Positions 1 to 8,402 of a stretch of DNA of 64,000 nucleotides are shown in pieces. The position numbers were made by a program, and so were the translations under genes. Under the pieces are notes generated by a model. That model worked only from the letters and a program-made list of their open reading frames with translations, had not been told where the DNA came from and did no database searches. The first letter of the stretch is position 1. Every line of letters begins with the position of its first letter. Source of the stretch: Desulfatibacillum sp. (GTDB taxonomy: Bacteria > Desulfobacterota > Desulfobacteria > Desulfobacterales > SpSt-501); assembly GCA_020725555.1 (NCBI GenBank), contig DYEU01000004.1, forward strand, positions 62,001-126,000, in the 5' to 3' direction.

Positions 1-886
1 TCGCCGCCACCCTCAGGACGGGGGCGTCCAGGAAATCGAAGAGCTCGGCCTGGATGCGCGCGGCGAGCTCCGCGCCGAAGCCCCCGGTCAGGCAGGCCTC
101 GTGCACGATGACCGCCCGGTAGGTCTTGCGCAGGGAGGCCGCGACCGTTTCGAAATCGAGCGGCTTGAGCGTCCGCAAATCCACGATCTCGGCCTCGATC
201 CCCTCGCGGGCGAGCTCGGCGGCGGCCTCCTGGCAGAGGAAATACCCCGAGCCGTAGGTGAAGAGCGAGACGTCCCGGCCTTCGCGCTTGACCGCCGCCT
301 TCCCGAGGGGGATGACGAAGTCGGGGTCGTCCGGGACCGGGCCCTCGCGCCGGAAAAGGCGCTTGTGCTGGAAGAACATGACGGGGTTGTCGTCGCGGAT
401 CGAGGCCTTCATCAGCCCCTTCACGTCGGCGGCCTCGGAGGGGACGACCACCTTGAGGCCCGGGGTGTGGACGAACCAGGCCTCGAGCGACTGGCTGTGC
501 TGGGCGGCGGCGCGCAGCCCGGCGCCGTCGGGGCACCAGACGACGAGCGGCAGCTTCACCTGGCCGCCGAACATGTAGCGGATCTTCGCCGCCTGGTTGC
601 AGAGCTCGTCCATGCCGCAGGTGACGAAGTCCGAAAAGTGGAAATCGACGATCGGCCGCATCCCGGTCAGCGCGGCCCCGACGCCGCAGCCGGCGATGCA
701 GGTCTCGCTGATCGGGGTGTCGAGGATGCGCCCGGGGAACTTCTCCGGGATGCCCTTGAACTGGCCGAAGATCCCGGCGTGGGCGGTCAAGTCTTCGCCG
801 AGGATGAAGATCCGCTCGTCGCGGGTCATCTCCTCGATCAGGGCCTCGGCCAGCGCGGCCGAGGCGGTGAGCAGGCGATCGCTCAT
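1..886 (-). CDS. 2-oxoacid dehydrogenase E1 component, beta subunit (partial, C-terminus beyond window)
   Basis: Beta half of a thiamine-diphosphate-dependent E1 enzyme (acetoin/pyruvate/branched-chain 2-oxoacid type), which decarboxylates a 2-oxoacid and passes the acyl group to a lipoyl E2. The 295 visible residues carry family hallmarks: the GEDLTAHAGIFGQF segment near residue 30, DTPISETCIAGCGVGAAL, FSDFVTCGMDELCNQAAKIR, and the C-terminal transketolase-like half with HEACLTGGFGAEL. The start is the ATG just after a GAAGGAGAG ribosome-binding site. It is co-directional with and downstream of the alpha subunit. No E2 or E3 gene is visible; they may lie beyond the left edge. The substrate is unknown. 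Confidence 0.93.
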   Translation of the reverse strand, partial: MSDRLLTASAALAEALIEEMTRDERIFILGEDLTAHAGIFGQFKGIPEKFPGRILDTPISETCIAGCGVGAALTGMRPIVDFHFSDFVTCGMDELCNQAAKIRYMFGGQVKLPLVVWCPDGAGLRAAAQHSQSLEAWFVHTPGLKVVVPSEAADVKGLMKASIRDDNPVMFFQHKRLFRREGPVPDDPDFVIPLGKAAVKREGRDVSLFTYGSGYFLCQEAAAELAREGIEAEIVDLRTLKPLDFETVAASLRKTYRAVIVHEACLTGGFGAELAARIQAELFDFLDAPVLRVAA

Positions 887-950
887 CGCTTCTCTCCTTC
901 CTGCCGTGGAGGCCGCGCGCGCGCACCTGCCGGCGGCGCCGCGCGGGGCG

Positions 951-1943
951 TTAGACGAAGAGGTCTTCGAGCGCCTCCTCGGGGCGCGGAAACGGGCTTT
1001 CCTTGGCGAAGGCGACCGCGGCGTCGAGCTCCGCCCGGACCTCCTCCTCGATGCGCCGGATCTTCTTCGCCGTCAGCACCCCGCGCCGGCGCAGGAAATC
1101 CTCGAAGCGGCGGAGGGGGTCGTTTTCGGCCTGCCAGCGCTGCACCTCCGCGGCGTCGCGGTACTTCTGGGGGTCGCCCTCGAAGTGGCCGCGCACGCGG
1201 TAGGTCTTGTTTTCGATCAGGCTCGGCCCCTGCCCCGCCCGCGCCTCGGCCACGGCCCGGGCCGCCGTCTCGCGCACGGCGAGGACGTCGTTGCCGTCGA
1301 CGCCGTAGCCGGGCATGTTGTAGGCCGCGGCCCGCTGGCAGAGATCGCCGATGGCGCAGGAGTAGCTCTGGGGGGTGGTCGAGGCGTACTGGTTGTTTTC
1401 GATCACGAAGAGGACCGGGAGCTTCCAGATGGAGGCGAGGTTCATCGCCTCGTGCACCGGGCCGCGGTTGGCCGCCCCGTCGCCGAAGAAGACGACCGCC
1501 ACCTGGTCGGTCCGGCGCAGCTTGATCGAGAGCCCGGCCCCCACGATGAGGGGCAGGCCGCCGGCGACGACGCCGTTGGCCCCCAGGATGCCGATCGAGA
1601 AATCGGCGATGTGCATGGAGCCGCCCTTGCCCCTGCAGTAGCCGGTCGCCTTGCCGAAGAGCTCGGCCGCCATGCGCTTGACGTCGGCGCCCTTGGCGAT
1701 CATGTGGCCGTGGCCGCGGTGGGTGGTCGCGACATAGTCGTCCGGCCGCAGGCAGGAGCAGACCCCCACGCTCGAGCCTTCCTGGCCGATCGAGAGGTGA
1801 ATGAAGCCGGGGATCTGCCCGGCGGCGAAGTACTCCCCGGCCAGGGTCTCGAAGAGCCGGATCTTCACCATCGTGCGGTACATCGCCCGCCAGGTCTTCG
1901 TCTCGACGGGGCGATCGTCCTTGCGTTCCTTCTCCTTGGCCAT
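951..1943 (-). CDS. 2-oxoacid dehydrogenase E1 component, alpha subunit
   Basis: Alpha subunit (330 aa) of the same E1 heterotetramer; it binds thiamine diphosphate and carries out the decarboxylation. The cofactor motif is clear: GDGAANRGPVHEA followed by ENNQYASTTP (GDG...NN spacing). The THRGHGHMIAKGAD and KGGSMHI segments are also typical of the family. Length is normal for acetoin or pyruvate dehydrogenase alpha chains. It lies 64 bases upstream of the beta gene in one minus-strand operon with a PPC-domain protein, an SDR enzyme and a TRAP transporter, suggesting catabolism of an imported carboxylate. Which 2-oxoacid is used cannot be read from sequence. Confidence 0.94.
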   Translation of the reverse strand: MAKEKERKDDRPVETKTWRAMYRTMVKIRLFETLAGEYFAAGQIPGFIHLSIGQEGSSVGVCSCLRPDDYVATTHRGHGHMIAKGADVKRMAAELFGKATGYCRGKGGSMHIADFSIGILGANGVVAGGLPLIVGAGLSIKLRRTDQVAVVFFGDGAANRGPVHEAMNLASIWKLPVLFVIENNQYASTTPQSYSCAIGDLCQRAAAYNMPGYGVDGNDVLAVRETAARAVAEARAGQGPSLIENKTYRVRGHFEGDPQKYRDAAEVQRWQAENDPLRRFEDFLRRRGVLTAKKIRRIEEEVRAELDAAVAFAKESPFPRPEEALEDLFV

Positions 1944-1977
1944 GCTCCTCCTTTCCCCCGGGCCGTGAGGGCCCGCC

Positions 1978-2460
1978 TCAGGCTGCGCCTCCGCCCTCGC
2001 GAAAGCCGAGGACCTTCATCTCCACCGCGGGATCGAGGCACCGCAGCGCTTCGATCCCGGCGATCACGCCCAGGGTCACCTCGCAGGTGATGAGGATGGG
2101 GGCGGAGCCCGCGATCAGGTGCCCGCCGAACGCCCGGGCCGACCCGTCGCTCACCACGGCGTGCACGTGGAGGTAATGCCCGCCGTCCTCTTCCCGCCCC
2201 ACCGTCCCCTGGGCGCAGACGAGCTCGAGCGGCCCGGGAATCGCGATCGGCTCGCCGTAGCCTCCCCCCGCCTTGTTGGGGAGGGCAACGGCCGTGAAGA
2301 GGCTGGCGCGCCGGAGGCTGCCGATCGCCGAGAGCACGGCGGCGCAGGAAATCTCCCGCTCGCGGCAGACCCGCTGGATCCCCTCGAGGACATCGCATCC
2401 CGGCTCGAGCCGGAAGGAGACGATTCCCCGGATCCCGCCCGCGGCATGCCCGATCTTCAT
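1978..2460 (-). CDS. PPC domain (DUF296) protein
   Basis: A 160 aa single-domain protein of the PPC/DUF296 family, which includes plant AT-hook-linked proteins and bacterial stand-alone forms of uncertain role. Visible family marks are the N-terminal FRLEPGCDVLEGIQRVC, the AVLSAIGSLRRASLF segment, the HLHVHAVVSDG-like stretch (here HYLHVHAVVSDG) and GGHLIAG near residue 117. The clustered histidines resemble a metal or ligand site. It sits between the SDR gene and the E1 alpha gene, with short gaps on both sides, so it belongs to the operon. It may be a ligand-binding or regulatory accessory of the pathway; no function is assigned. Confidence 0.85.
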   Translation of the reverse strand: MKIGHAAGGIRGIVSFRLEPGCDVLEGIQRVCREREISCAAVLSAIGSLRRASLFTAVALPNKAGGGYGEPIAIPGPLELVCAQGTVGREEDGGHYLHVHAVVSDGSARAFGGHLIAGSAPILITCEVTLGVIAGIEALRCLDPAVEMKVLGFREGGGAA

Positions 2461-2491
2461 CGTCCCGCCTCCTTTCCCGGCCCCTGGGCGG

Positions 2492-3259
2492 CTAGATCAT
2501 CAGTGAGCCGCCGTTCGAATCGATGCAGGCCCCGGTGATGTTGGCCGCGGCCTCGCTCAGCAGAAACCCGATGACCCCCGCCTGCTCCTCGGGGGAGGCC
2601 CAGCGCCCGCGCGGGATCGCGGCCGCGACCCGCTCGAACTCCTCCGGGGTCGTGGTGGTGAGGGTCATGGGGGTCAAGGTCGCCCCGGGGCAGAAGGCGT
2701 TGACGCGGATTCCCTGCCGCGCGTACTCGCGGGCGAGGTGCCGCGAGAGCCCGACCAGCCCGTGCTTGGCGGCCGTGTAGTGCGCGCCGCCGAGGATGCT
2801 GCAGGTGCGCCCGGCGAGCGAGGCGACGTTCACGATCGCCCCCTTCCCCCGCCGCAGGAGGTGGGGGATCACCTCCCGGCAGAAGAGGAAACAGCCGCGC
2901 AGGTTGACCGCCATCATGAGGTCCCACTCCTCGGTCGCGATCCCCGCAAACGCCGTGCGGCGCAGGATGCCGTGCCCGTTCACGAGAAAATCGATCGCCC
3001 CGAAGGCGGAGAGGGCCTCCGCCACCGCCCGGCGGACCTCCGCCTCGCGGGAGGCGTCGGCAAAGGCGGACGACACGCGGCGTCCCGGGGCCGCCTGCCG
3101 GATCTCGGAGACGGCCTCCTCCAGGCGCCCCGCGTCCAGGTCCACGAGCAGCAGATCGGCCCCCATGGCGGCGATGTGCCGTGCTGCGGCGCGGCCGATG
3201 CCGCTCGCCGCGCCGGTCACGATCCCGCATTGCCCCTCGAGCGAAAGCTTCCAGGCCAT
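2492..3259 (-). CDS. short-chain dehydrogenase/reductase (SDR)
   Basis: NAD(P)-dependent oxidoreductase of the classical SDR family, 255 aa. Shown by the N-terminal cofactor motif TGAASGIG (residues 15-22), the NGHG stretch corresponding to NNAG, the catalytic serine in NVASLAG and the YTAAK active-site Tyr-Lys pair, followed by IRVNAFCPGA. An acidic residue after the second strand (LLLVDLDAG) favours NAD over NADP. It lies between the TRAP transporter genes and the PPC/E1 genes on the same strand, so it probably oxidises a hydroxy-acid or alcohol intermediate of the imported substrate. Substrate unknown. Confidence 0.93.
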   Translation of the reverse strand: MAWKLSLEGQCGIVTGAASGIGRAAARHIAAMGADLLLVDLDAGRLEEAVSEIRQAAPGRRVSSAFADASREAEVRRAVAEALSAFGAIDFLVNGHGILRRTAFAGIATEEWDLMMAVNLRGCFLFCREVIPHLLRRGKGAIVNVASLAGRTCSILGGAHYTAAKHGLVGLSRHLAREYARQGIRVNAFCPGATLTPMTLTTTTPEEFERVAAAIPRGRWASPEEQAGVIGFLLSEAAANITGACIDSNGGSLMI

Positions 3260-3296
3260 GGGGCCTCCCCTTCGGGGGGGACCGGTTTCCCCCCCG

Positions 3297-4622
3297 TCAG
3301 CCGCCGAGGGTCACCCGCGGCAGCCAGAGGACGATCTCGGGGAACATCATGCAGAGGGCAAGCCCCGCCATCTGCAGGATCACAAAGGGGACGATCCCCT
3401 TGTAGATGTCGGTCGTCTTGATCTCCGGCGGGGAGGCGCCCTTCACGAAGAAAATGGCGTAGGCGAAGGGCGGTGTCAGAAACGACATCTGCAGATTCAC
3501 GCAGACGAGAATCGCAAACCACAGGGGGTCGAACTGCAACGCCGCGGAGATCGGAAGAAAGATGGGCACGACGATGTAGAGCAGCCCCTGCCAGGAGATG
3601 AAAAACCCGCCGACGAAGAGCGTGAACATCATCACGCCGAGGATGAACCAGCGCCCGAAGGGAAGCCCGAGGAGCATGCTTTTCACGAGCTCGCCTCCCC
3701 CCAGGAAGAGAAACACGGAATTGAACACCCCGGCGCCGATGATGATGAAGAAGACCATCGCCGTCACCAGCAGCGTCGTCTGCGCCGCGGCCTTGAGTGT
3801 GGCGAAGGTGAGCTTGCGGTAACAGGCGGCGAGCACCAGGGCACAGAAGGCGCCCACGCCCGAGGCCTCGGTGGGGGAGGCGACCCCCTCGATGATCGAG
3901 CCCAGGACGGCGACGATCAAAAGCACCGTCGGGATCATCTGCCAGACGGCCCGGAGCCAGAAGCGGCGGTCGCGCCGGGGCATCTCCTCACGGGAGATGG
4001 CCGGGGCGAGGTTGGGGTTCAGCCAGGCGCCGAGCCCGATGTAGAGGAGGTAGAGCGCGGAAAGCAGGAGCCCCGGGAAGAGGGCCGCGGCGAAGAGCTT
4101 GGCGACGGAGAGGTTCGCCATGGGGCCGTACATGACGAGCATGACGCTCGGCGGGATGAGAATCCCCAGGCTGCCCCCGGCGCAGACGACCCCCGTGGCG
4201 AGCCCCTTGTTGTAATTGCGCTTGAGCATCGCCGGCACGGCCAAGAGCGTCATCGTGGTCACGGTCGCGGCGATCACGCCGGTGCAGGCGGCGAAGACCG
4301 TGCAGGTGAGGATGGTCGCGAAGGCGAGCCCCCCGCGCACCGGCCCAAAGAGCTCGTAGAGCGTCTGGTAGACGTTCTCGGCGACCTCGGTCTTCTCGAG
4401 GATCGTCCCCATGAACACGAAGAGGGGCACGGCGATCAGCTCCTCGCTCTCCATGGTGCCGAAAAAGGAAAGCATCGACATCTGGAAGATCATCGGCCCC
4501 ATGTAGGCGAGCCCGAAGACGATCGCCAGCAGCATGAGCGCGAAGGCGAGGTGCACGCCCCCGATCACGAAGACGAGGAGCAGCCCCATCATGATCACGG
4601 CCGCGGCTTGGTCGGGGATCAT
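3297..4622 (-). CDS. TRAP transporter large permease (DctM family)
   Basis: Large membrane subunit (441 aa) of a tripartite ATP-independent periplasmic transporter, which uses an ion gradient to import carboxylates delivered by a binding protein. The chain is a succession of about 12 hydrophobic segments with family signatures such as GGSLGILIPPSVMLVMYG (about residue 152) and SPTEASGVGAFCAL. The ATG overlaps the stop of the small permease gene by 4 bases, indicating translational coupling. The order binding protein - small permease - large permease is the classical DctPQM arrangement. Confidence 0.95.
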   Translation of the reverse strand: MIPDQAAAVIMMGLLLVFVIGGVHLAFALMLLAIVFGLAYMGPMIFQMSMLSFFGTMESEELIAVPLFVFMGTILEKTEVAENVYQTLYELFGPVRGGLAFATILTCTVFAACTGVIAATVTTMTLLAVPAMLKRNYNKGLATGVVCAGGSLGILIPPSVMLVMYGPMANLSVAKLFAAALFPGLLLSALYLLYIGLGAWLNPNLAPAISREEMPRRDRRFWLRAVWQMIPTVLLIVAVLGSIIEGVASPTEASGVGAFCALVLAACYRKLTFATLKAAAQTTLLVTAMVFFIIIGAGVFNSVFLFLGGGELVKSMLLGLPFGRWFILGVMMFTLFVGGFFISWQGLLYIVVPIFLPISAALQFDPLWFAILVCVNLQMSFLTPPFAYAIFFVKGASPPEIKTTDIYKGIVPFVILQMAGLALCMMFPEIVLWLPRVTLGG

Positions 4623-5125
4623 GAGGCCCTCCTCCCCGCGCGCAGGCTCTGGAGGCAGCGCGCGATCTCGGCGACGGCCTGGAGGCCGAGCAGGAAAAAC
4701 CCGATGGGGATGAGGCTCTTCGGCGGACCCGAGGGGAAGAACCAGTTGGTCGTGGAGAGCTTTTCGCTGGCCGCGAAGGCCTCGGCCGCGAACCGGAAGC
4801 CCGCCCAGGTGAAGAGCCCGGCCGGCACCAGGAAAAAGACGACGTAGATGAAGAGGTCGTAGACGACCTTCGCCCTCTCGGAGAGGAGGTTGTAGACGAT
4901 GTCGATGCGGATGTGGTTTTTCTTAAGCAGGGTGTATGCCCCGCCGATCAGGAACTGGGCCGAGAAGAGCATCCAACTCGTGTCGTAGCCCCAGCCCGTG
5001 GGCGCGTTGAAGACGTGCCGCGCCCCCACCTCGTGCACGACGACGAGGAGCAGGGGGATCACGAGCCACGCGGCGAGGTTTCCCGTGAGGCGGCTGAGGC
5101 CGTCGATGATCTTGAAGAGGAGCAT
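4619..5125 (-). CDS. TRAP transporter small permease (DctQ family)
   Basis: Small four-helix membrane subunit (168 aa) of the DctPQM transporter encoded with its neighbours. It shows four hydrophobic helices, the NAPTGWGYDTSWMLF segment and the KKNHIRIDI motif (about residue 68) typical of DctQ. It overlaps the large permease start by 4 bases and lies 86 bases after the binding-protein gene. It has no catalytic function of its own; it forms the membrane complex with DctM. Confidence 0.93.
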   Translation of the reverse strand: MLLFKIIDGLSRLTGNLAAWLVIPLLLVVVHEVGARHVFNAPTGWGYDTSWMLFSAQFLIGGAYTLLKKNHIRIDIVYNLLSERAKVVYDLFIYVVFFLVPAGLFTWAGFRFAAEAFAASEKLSTTNWFFPSGPPKSLIPIGFFLLGLQAVAEIARCLQSLRAGRRAS

Positions 5126-5211
5126 CGCTCGGGGTCTCCGCGGTGGCCGCCGGGGGGAGGAAGCGTTTCCCCCCCGGCGGCCGGGCTTTCAGGAGAGGAC
5201 TCCGCCCGCCG

Positions 5212-6258
5212 TCAATCGAACTTGGTGAAGTCGTAGTAGGGCCGGAACTCCTGGATGAACTTCTTCTGCGACTCCCAGACCTTCTTGAAGAAGGGGTCCT
5301 TCGCCGATTTCTCTTCGATGATCTGCATCGTGATCTCGCGCGTCTTGGCCTGGTCCTCCTTCGAGAGCTTGGTCGTGACCGTGCCGTAGGCCTCGATCTT
5401 CTTGTTGGCGGCGATCGTGTCCTGCCAGAAATCGGCGTACCCCTGAATCGTGGCCGCCAGGGCCGCCTTCTCGACGACCGCCTGGAGATCGGCGGGAAGT
5501 TCCTTCCAGGACTTGGTCTTGATGATGAGCTGGAAGATGTTGTTCGACATGTGCACCGGCGGCCCGAAGCGGTACTTGCAGACCTCGTGCAGGCCGAGGC
5601 TCATGTCGTAGGAAGCCTCGAGCATCTCGGCCGCGTCGATCAGGCCGCGCTGCAACCCGGGGACCACCTCGCCGCCCGCAAGCAGAACCACCGAGGCCCC
5701 CAGCTTCTCAAAGAGATCCATGCTGAGGCCCGCCGCGCGGATCTTCAACCCCTTGATGTCGGCGAGGGTCTTGATCGGCTTCTTCGACCAGACCTCCTCC
5801 GGCGGGGTGAGGCCCAGGGGGAAGACGACCAGCTCGTCGCCGTACATCTCCTGGGCGAGTTGCTTGCCGCCTGCGCCGTACATCCAGACGATCAGGTCGT
5901 TCATCTCGAGCACCCCGCCCGGCAGCGTGTAGAAGAGGTCGCCCGCCGGGTATTTGCCCTTCTGCCAGGCCGGGGTGTTCAGGCCGAAGTCGAGCATGCC
6001 GTCGCGCACGGCGTCGTAGATCTTGGTCGGCGGGACGATCTCGCCCGCATCGTGCAGGGTCAGCTGCAGCCTGCCGCCGCTCATCTCCTCGGCGTACTTC
6101 TTCCACAGGACGATCGTGTGCTTGCCGAGCGGCGAGGCGATCCCGAAGCAGGATTCCCCCTTCCATTTGAAGACCTTGTCCGCCGCCTGCGACGGCCCCG
6201 CCGCCAGGGCGAGCGCGAGCAGGCAGCACACCCAACCGATCCGAACCCGCTTGTTCAT
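5212..6258 (-). CDS. TRAP transporter substrate-binding protein (DctP family)
   Basis: Periplasmic solute-binding protein, 348 aa, with a cleavable signal peptide (MNKRVRIGWVCCLLALALAAG, cleavage expected after PSQAA-like residues near 25). The DctP fold is indicated by the KIYDAVRDGMLDFGL segment, the hinge and ligand Arg context LKIRAAG (about residue 170) and the C-terminal helix with EEVWSKKPIKTLADIKG upstream. In DctP proteins a conserved arginine binds the carboxylate of the ligand. It heads the transporter genes; a carboxylate substrate feeding the SDR and 2-oxoacid dehydrogenase is the likely logic, but its identity is open. Confidence 0.93.
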   Translation of the reverse strand: MNKRVRIGWVCCLLALALAAGPSQAADKVFKWKGESCFGIASPLGKHTIVLWKKYAEEMSGGRLQLTLHDAGEIVPPTKIYDAVRDGMLDFGLNTPAWQKGKYPAGDLFYTLPGGVLEMNDLIVWMYGAGGKQLAQEMYGDELVVFPLGLTPPEEVWSKKPIKTLADIKGLKIRAAGLSMDLFEKLGASVVLLAGGEVVPGLQRGLIDAAEMLEASYDMSLGLHEVCKYRFGPPVHMSNNIFQLIIKTKSWKELPADLQAVVEKAALAATIQGYADFWQDTIAANKKIEAYGTVTTKLSKEDQAKTREITMQIIEEKSAKDPFFKKVWESQKKFIQEFRPYYDFTKFD

Positions 6259-6297
6259 GCTTCCTCCTTTCCGCTGGGACGCTGGGCGCGGCCGGGC

Positions 6298-7407
6298 CTA
6301 TCGGCCGGCCGCGCGTTGCGCCGGGACGTTCTCCGCGTCGAAGACGACCGCGGCCTTGATGAAGCCGGCGGGCGGACGCTCGGTTGCGGCCAGGGCGCGC
6401 GCGAGATCGTCCAGCCGGAAGATCGTGTTGTTGATCTTTTCGAAGGCGAAGCGCCGCGAGTCGATCAGCCGCACGGCGTCGCCCACGTTCCCGGCCTGCC
6501 CCTTGCCGCAGACCACGCTCACGTCCCGCCAGACGAGATCGTCGAAGGCGACGGCCGTCTCGCGGCCGCCCGAGAGGCCGATGACGACGACCCGGCCGGA
6601 GGGGCGCACGAGCCGGATCGCCGTGCGGATGGCCGCGGGGGCGCCCGAGGTCTCGATCACCACATCGGGGGCGCCCCCCAGCAGATCGGGCACGGCCTCG
6701 AGGGCGTTGTCGCGGTCCACGGCGAGGATGTGCTCGGCGCCGAACTCGCGGGCGAGCGCAAAACGCGCCTCGTCGGCGGCGAGCCCGAGGAGCACGATCG
6801 GCCCCACACCGCAGGCGAGCGCCGCCGCGAGGGTGCACAGCCCCTGAGACCCCACCCCGCTGATCACGAGCCGCTCGCCGAACCCCATCCGCCCCAGGGT
6901 CTTCACCCAGCGGAAGGCGTTGCCCACGACCGAGGAAAGACAGGCCGCGAGATCCGGCGTCTCCGGGGCGACCCGGTGGAGGAGGCTCCCGTCGACCAGG
7001 GTGACGATTTCCGCGTAGCCGCCGAAGAGGTGCGGCGGCCGGTCGCAGGGCATGGAAACCCCGTAGAGCCGGACGTCGGGGCAGTTGTGGTAGTGATGCT
7101 CGGTGCGGCACCAGGCGCAGCGGCCGCAGGGAATGTAGGGCTCGGGGGTCACGCGGTCGCCCTCGCGGAGGCCGAAACGGCCGGCCGCCTCGCGGCCGAC
7201 GGCGATGACCTCGCCCACGAACTCGTGGCCCATGATCAGGGGAAAGCGGGCGCGGCCGACCCCGCCGTGAAAGACCTTGACGTCGGTCGCACAGACCGAG
7301 GTCGCCCGGGTGCGCACCAGGACCTCCCCGGGGCCGGGCGCGCTCACGGGAAACGCGGCCGCCTCGATGCGCCCCGGAGCCGTGACCACCATGGCCTTCG
7401 CCTGCAT
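6298..7407 (-). CDS. zinc-dependent alcohol dehydrogenase (MDR family)
   Basis: Medium-chain dehydrogenase, 369 aa. Catalytic zinc residues appear in the CATDVKVFHGG and GHEFVGEVIAVG motifs; the structural zinc lobe is CGRCAWCRTEHHYHNC (about residues 95-110). The Rossmann segment VISGVGSQGLC follows. I place the start at an internal ATG (MQAKAMVV) rather than the longer open frame, because it has a good AAAGG-type site and matches where family members begin. It lies between the DctP gene and the GntR regulator in the same direction, so it is probably part of the carboxylate or polyol catabolic operon. Substrate unknown. Confidence 0.92.
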   Translation of the reverse strand: MQAKAMVVTAPGRIEAAAFPVSAPGPGEVLVRTRATSVCATDVKVFHGGVGRARFPLIMGHEFVGEVIAVGREAAGRFGLREGDRVTPEPYIPCGRCAWCRTEHHYHNCPDVRLYGVSMPCDRPPHLFGGYAEIVTLVDGSLLHRVAPETPDLAACLSSVVGNAFRWVKTLGRMGFGERLVISGVGSQGLCTLAAALACGVGPIVLLGLAADEARFALAREFGAEHILAVDRDNALEAVPDLLGGAPDVVIETSGAPAAIRTAIRLVRPSGRVVVIGLSGGRETAVAFDDLVWRDVSVVCGKGQAGNVGDAVRLIDSRRFAFEKINNTIFRLDDLARALAATERPPAGFIKAAVVFDAENVPAQRAAGR

Positions 7408-7420
7408 GGGCCTTTTCCTT

Positions 7421-8182
7421 TCAGCCGCCGGCCCTCGGCACGGCCCGGCGGCGTTCGGCCTTCCGCGCCCGCCCCGCCCGGCCGGGCCCCGGGGGGGCCG
7501 CCTCCTCGTAGCCGAGCAGGATGTGCGCGAGCAGATCGTCCTTGCGCCGCAGCCGCGAGAGAACAAACTGCCGGGCGAAGGCGAGGTGCCGCCGCATCAG
7601 GAGCTCGGCCCGGCGCGCTTGCCCCGCCGCGATCGCCTGGAAGATCCCGACGTGCTGCGGGTGGGCCTGGTGGAGGTGGTCGGTGGTCATCAGGTTCACG
7701 TTCTGGATCATCCAGATCCGGCCGAGGATCGACCGGCCCATCTCGGCGAGCGGCCGGTTGCGGCTGGCCTCGAAGATGAGAAGATGGAAGTCCTGCTCGA
7801 GATCGAGGATGCGCGGCTTGTCGCCGCCGTCGATGCAGCTCTCCACGGCGTCGAGGAGATGGGAGAGGCGGGTGCGGTCAGCGGCGGAGATGCGGGAGGC
7901 CGCCTGGCGCGCGGCGAGCGCCTCGAGGGCGATCCGGAGGTCGTAGAGGTCGGCGACCCCCTCGAGATCGAGTGCGCTCACGCGGAAGCCCCGCCGGGGC
8001 TCGCGTGCGACCAGCTGCTCCTTTTCGAGCATGCTGAGCGCCTCGCGCACGGGGGTGGGGCTCATCTGCAGCACCCGGGCGAGGTCCCCCACCCGCAGGC
8101 GGGCGCCGGGCTTGAGGCGGTGGTGGACCACCCAATCCTTGAGGTGCGCATAGGCCTGGTCGGCTAGCGAACGCCGGGGCAA
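7421..8182 (-). CDS. GntR-family transcriptional regulator (FCD/FadR subfamily)
   Basis: DNA-binding regulator, 253 aa. An N-terminal winged helix-turn-helix (about residues 8-70, with LARVLQMSPTPVREALSMLE) precedes an FCD ligand-binding domain whose acidic and histidine residues (DLRIALEAL, LEQDFHLLIFEA, HVGIFQAI, RRHL) form the usual metal/carboxylate pocket. The start is a TTG, chosen because CCGGAGG lies 6 bases upstream and no ATG fits. It is the promoter-proximal gene of the minus-strand module and is probably its autoregulated repressor, responding to the carboxylate or an intermediate. Confidence 0.92.
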   Translation of the reverse strand: MPRRSLADQAYAHLKDWVVHHRLKPGARLRVGDLARVLQMSPTPVREALSMLEKEQLVAREPRRGFRVSALDLEGVADLYDLRIALEALAARQAASRISAADRTRLSHLLDAVESCIDGGDKPRILDLEQDFHLLIFEASRNRPLAEMGRSILGRIWMIQNVNLMTTDHLHQAHPQHVGIFQAIAAGQARRAELLMRRHLAFARQFVLSRLRRKDDLLAHILLGYEEAAPPGPGRAGRARKAERRRAVPRAGG

Positions 8183-8225
8183 CGAGAACCTCCGGGCAAG
8201 GGGGGCGGCGCACGGGACGAATCCG

Positions 8226-8255
8226 CTGATAGCAGGGGGGGTGAGCGGGTGTCAA
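8226..8255 (-). promoter_or_regulatory. sigma-70-type promoter of the GntR-led operon
   Basis: On the minus strand TTGACA (8250-8255) and TATCAG (8226-8231) are separated by 18 bases, about 40 bases upstream of the regulator start. The match to the -35 box is perfect, to the -10 box 4 of 6. Inferred by eye. Confidence 0.6.
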
Positions 8256-8281
8256 CAAAAATATGAAAAAATATATTTTTG
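8256..8281. repeat. A+T-rich inverted repeat next to the GntR promoter
   Basis: CAAAAATAT (8256-8264) and ATATTTTTG (8273-8281) form perfect 9-base arms with an 8-base A-rich spacer. It abuts the -35 box and is strikingly A+T-rich in a GC-rich chromosome. It could be an operator, an UP element or both. Confidence 0.5.
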
Positions 8282-8402
8282 AATCGTGTTCAGAAAACAG
8301 GGTTTCTTTTTCCGGCACGCGGGCGCCTTGGCCGCCTGCGCGCGCTACACTGTCTCGGGAAACGACGAGGGGAGGAACCGGGTGCGGCCGCGGGGGGGGC
8401 TG

